From an uncultured Janibacter sp. (GTDB lineage Bacteria > Actinomycetota > Actinomycetes > Actinomycetales > Dermatophilaceae), in the NCBI GenBank assembly GCA_946222495.1, contig CAMICF010000035.1:1-17686 (forward strand): 17,686 bases of DNA, written 5' to 3'. A program made the translations under genes and the position numbers. Positions within the stretch are counted from its first letter, which is position 1. Every line of letters starts with the position of its first letter. Shown here piece by piece: positions 15,391-17,686 of this stretch. The notes beneath the pieces were generated by a model. It was given only the letters and a program-made list of their open reading frames with translations, did no database searches and was not told the DNA's origin.

Positions 15391-15408
15391 CGGTGTCGAC
15401 ACTGTCGT
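15387..15408. promoter_or_regulatory. Palindromic operator-like site
   Basis: The core GTGTCGACAC (15393-15402) is a perfect palindrome. The 11-base half-sites, ACGTCGGTGTC (left) and the complement of GACACTGTCGT (right), agree at 9 of 11 positions. It overlaps the predicted transcription start of the acyl-CoA synthetase gene, the right place for a repressor such as a TetR or FadR-like protein. Confidence 0.4.
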
Positions 15409-15418
15409 CAAGACCCAC

Positions 15419-15425
15419 AGGAGGG
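15419..15425 (+). promoter_or_regulatory. Strong ribosome binding site
   Basis: AGGAGGG is a near-perfect Shine-Dalgarno sequence, 7 bases before the ATG at 15433. It favours this start over the in-frame ATG at 15445. Confidence 0.75.
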
Positions 15426-15432
15426 TCCCGGG

Positions 15433-16977
<1,545 letters not shown>

Positions 16978-16984
16978 CGCTCGC

Positions 16985-17686
16985 TCAGGACATCTCGTCG
17001 AGGCGGTCCAGCGCGAGCTGCAGGTCGTCCGGGTAGGTGCTCTCGAAGTGCACGTGGTCGCCGGTCCCCGGGTGGATGAACCCGAGTCCCATGGCGTGCA
17101 GCCACTGCCGCTCCAGGCCGAGCTTGGCGGCGAGCGTCGGGTCCGCGCCGTAGGTCGGGTCACCGACGCACGGGTGACGAAGGGCGGCCATGTGCACCCG
17201 GATCTGGTGGGTGCGCCCGGTCTCGAGCGTGACGTCGAGCAGCGACGCGTGGCGGAAGGCCTCGAGGAGCTCGTAGTGGGTCACGGCGTGCTTGCCGGAG
17301 TCCATCACCGCGAACTTGTAGTCGCCGCTGGGGTGACGTCCGATCGAGGCGTCGACGGTGCCGACGTGCGGGTCGGGCAGGCCCTGGACGAGCGCGTGGT
17401 ACGTCTTGTCGACGGTCCGCTCCTTGAAGGCACGCTTGAGGACCGAGTAGGCGTACTCGCTCTTGCACACGACCATGAGGCCGCTCGTGCCGACGTCGAG
17501 CCGGGAGACGATGCCCTGCCGCTCGCTGGCCCCGCTCGTCGTGATCCGGTAGCCGGCCGCCTTGAGCCCGCCGAGGACGGTCGGACCGCTCCAGCCGACG
17601 CTCGGGTGCGCGGCGACACCGACGGGCTTGTCGACGACGACGATGTCGTCGTCGTCGTGGATGATCTTCATCCCCGGGACCGGCTC
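16985..17686 (-). CDS. RluA/RluD-family ribosomal RNA pseudouridine synthase, partial (runs off right edge)
   Basis: The reading frame is open through the window edge (EPVPG before MKIIHDD), so the methionine at 17671 is probably internal. The N-terminal S4 RNA-binding domain expected for RluD would lie outside. Present are the domain entry IVVVDKPVGVAAHPSVGW, the catalytic motif GIVSRLDVGTSGLMVV with the essential Asp in RLD, KTYHALVQG, and the ETGRTHQIRVHMAALRHPCVGDPTYG segment. It converts uridines to pseudouridine in RNA, most likely 23S rRNA. In actinobacteria an rluD-like gene often lies after lspA and near dnaE1; lspA would then be just right of the window. Here the acyl-CoA synthetase gene stands between it and dnaE. 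Confidence 0.93.
   Translation of the reverse strand, partial: EPVPGMKIIHDDDDIVVVDKPVGVAAHPSVGWSGPTVLGGLKAAGYRITTSGASERQGIVSRLDVGTSGLMVVCKSEYAYSVLKRAFKERTVDKTYHALVQGLPDPHVGTVDASIGRHPSGDYKFAVMDSGKHAVTHYELLEAFRHASLLDVTLETGRTHQIRVHMAALRHPCVGDPTYGADPTLAAKLGLERQWLHAMGLGFIHPGTGDHVHFESTYPDDLQLALDRLDEMS

Noticed and set aside
15272..15418. Extended N-terminus of DnaE from the upstream ATG at 15418
   Set aside because: The 49 extra residues are unlike the family, overlap the divergent promoter region, and would place the -10 box inside the gene.

Overview
The DNA is very GC-rich, uses GTG starts and has many 4-bp stop/start overlaps (ATGA, GTGA). Together with a DnaE1-type replicative polymerase carrying a PHP domain, this points to a high-GC actinomycete. 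The gene set would fit Intrasporangiaceae or a related Micrococcales family, but that placement is inference from style and content, not from a marker comparison.

Region 1 (1-2721, + strand) is a tightly overlapped operon. It holds the end of an ABC ATPase, an ABC-2 permease, a DesK/NarL-type membrane histidine kinase and its LuxR-type response regulator. It looks like a self-regulating export or envelope-stress module. Region 2 (2797-3885) is a single secreted lipoprotein with a probable beta-propeller fold and unknown function.

Region 3 (about 3889-8028) looks like the remains of an acyl-CoA catabolic locus. It contains a short scrambled remnant of an acyl-CoA synthetase 3' end, and an HSDL2-like short-chain dehydrogenase that has lost its 5' end. 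Joined to the dehydrogenase without any gap, in opposite orientation, is the last ~60 codons (biotinyl domain) of an acyl-CoA carboxylase alpha subunit. These are followed by an intact enoyl-CoA hydratase, an intact TetR regulator, and an acyl-CoA synthetase with a single-base frameshift before its C-terminal domain. The junction is best read as a deletion between two divergent genes, or as an assembly error.

Region 4 (8157-15271, - strand) is dnaE followed by a coupled oligopeptidase B gene. dnaE is interrupted in frame by a complete 450-residue intein with a two-motif LAGLIDADG homing endonuclease, inserted immediately before the conserved YQEQVM motif of the polymerase. This is the most notable element of the window. 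dnaE also appears to have a leaderless promoter.

Region 5 (15433-17686) is an intact AlkK-like acyl-CoA synthetase, transcribed divergently from dnaE behind a palindromic operator-like site. It converges on an RluD-type pseudouridine synthase that runs off the window edge, and an 11-bp hairpin lies between the two. No rRNA, tRNA, CRISPR array or insertion sequence was seen. No gene-free stretch exceeds 300 bases.
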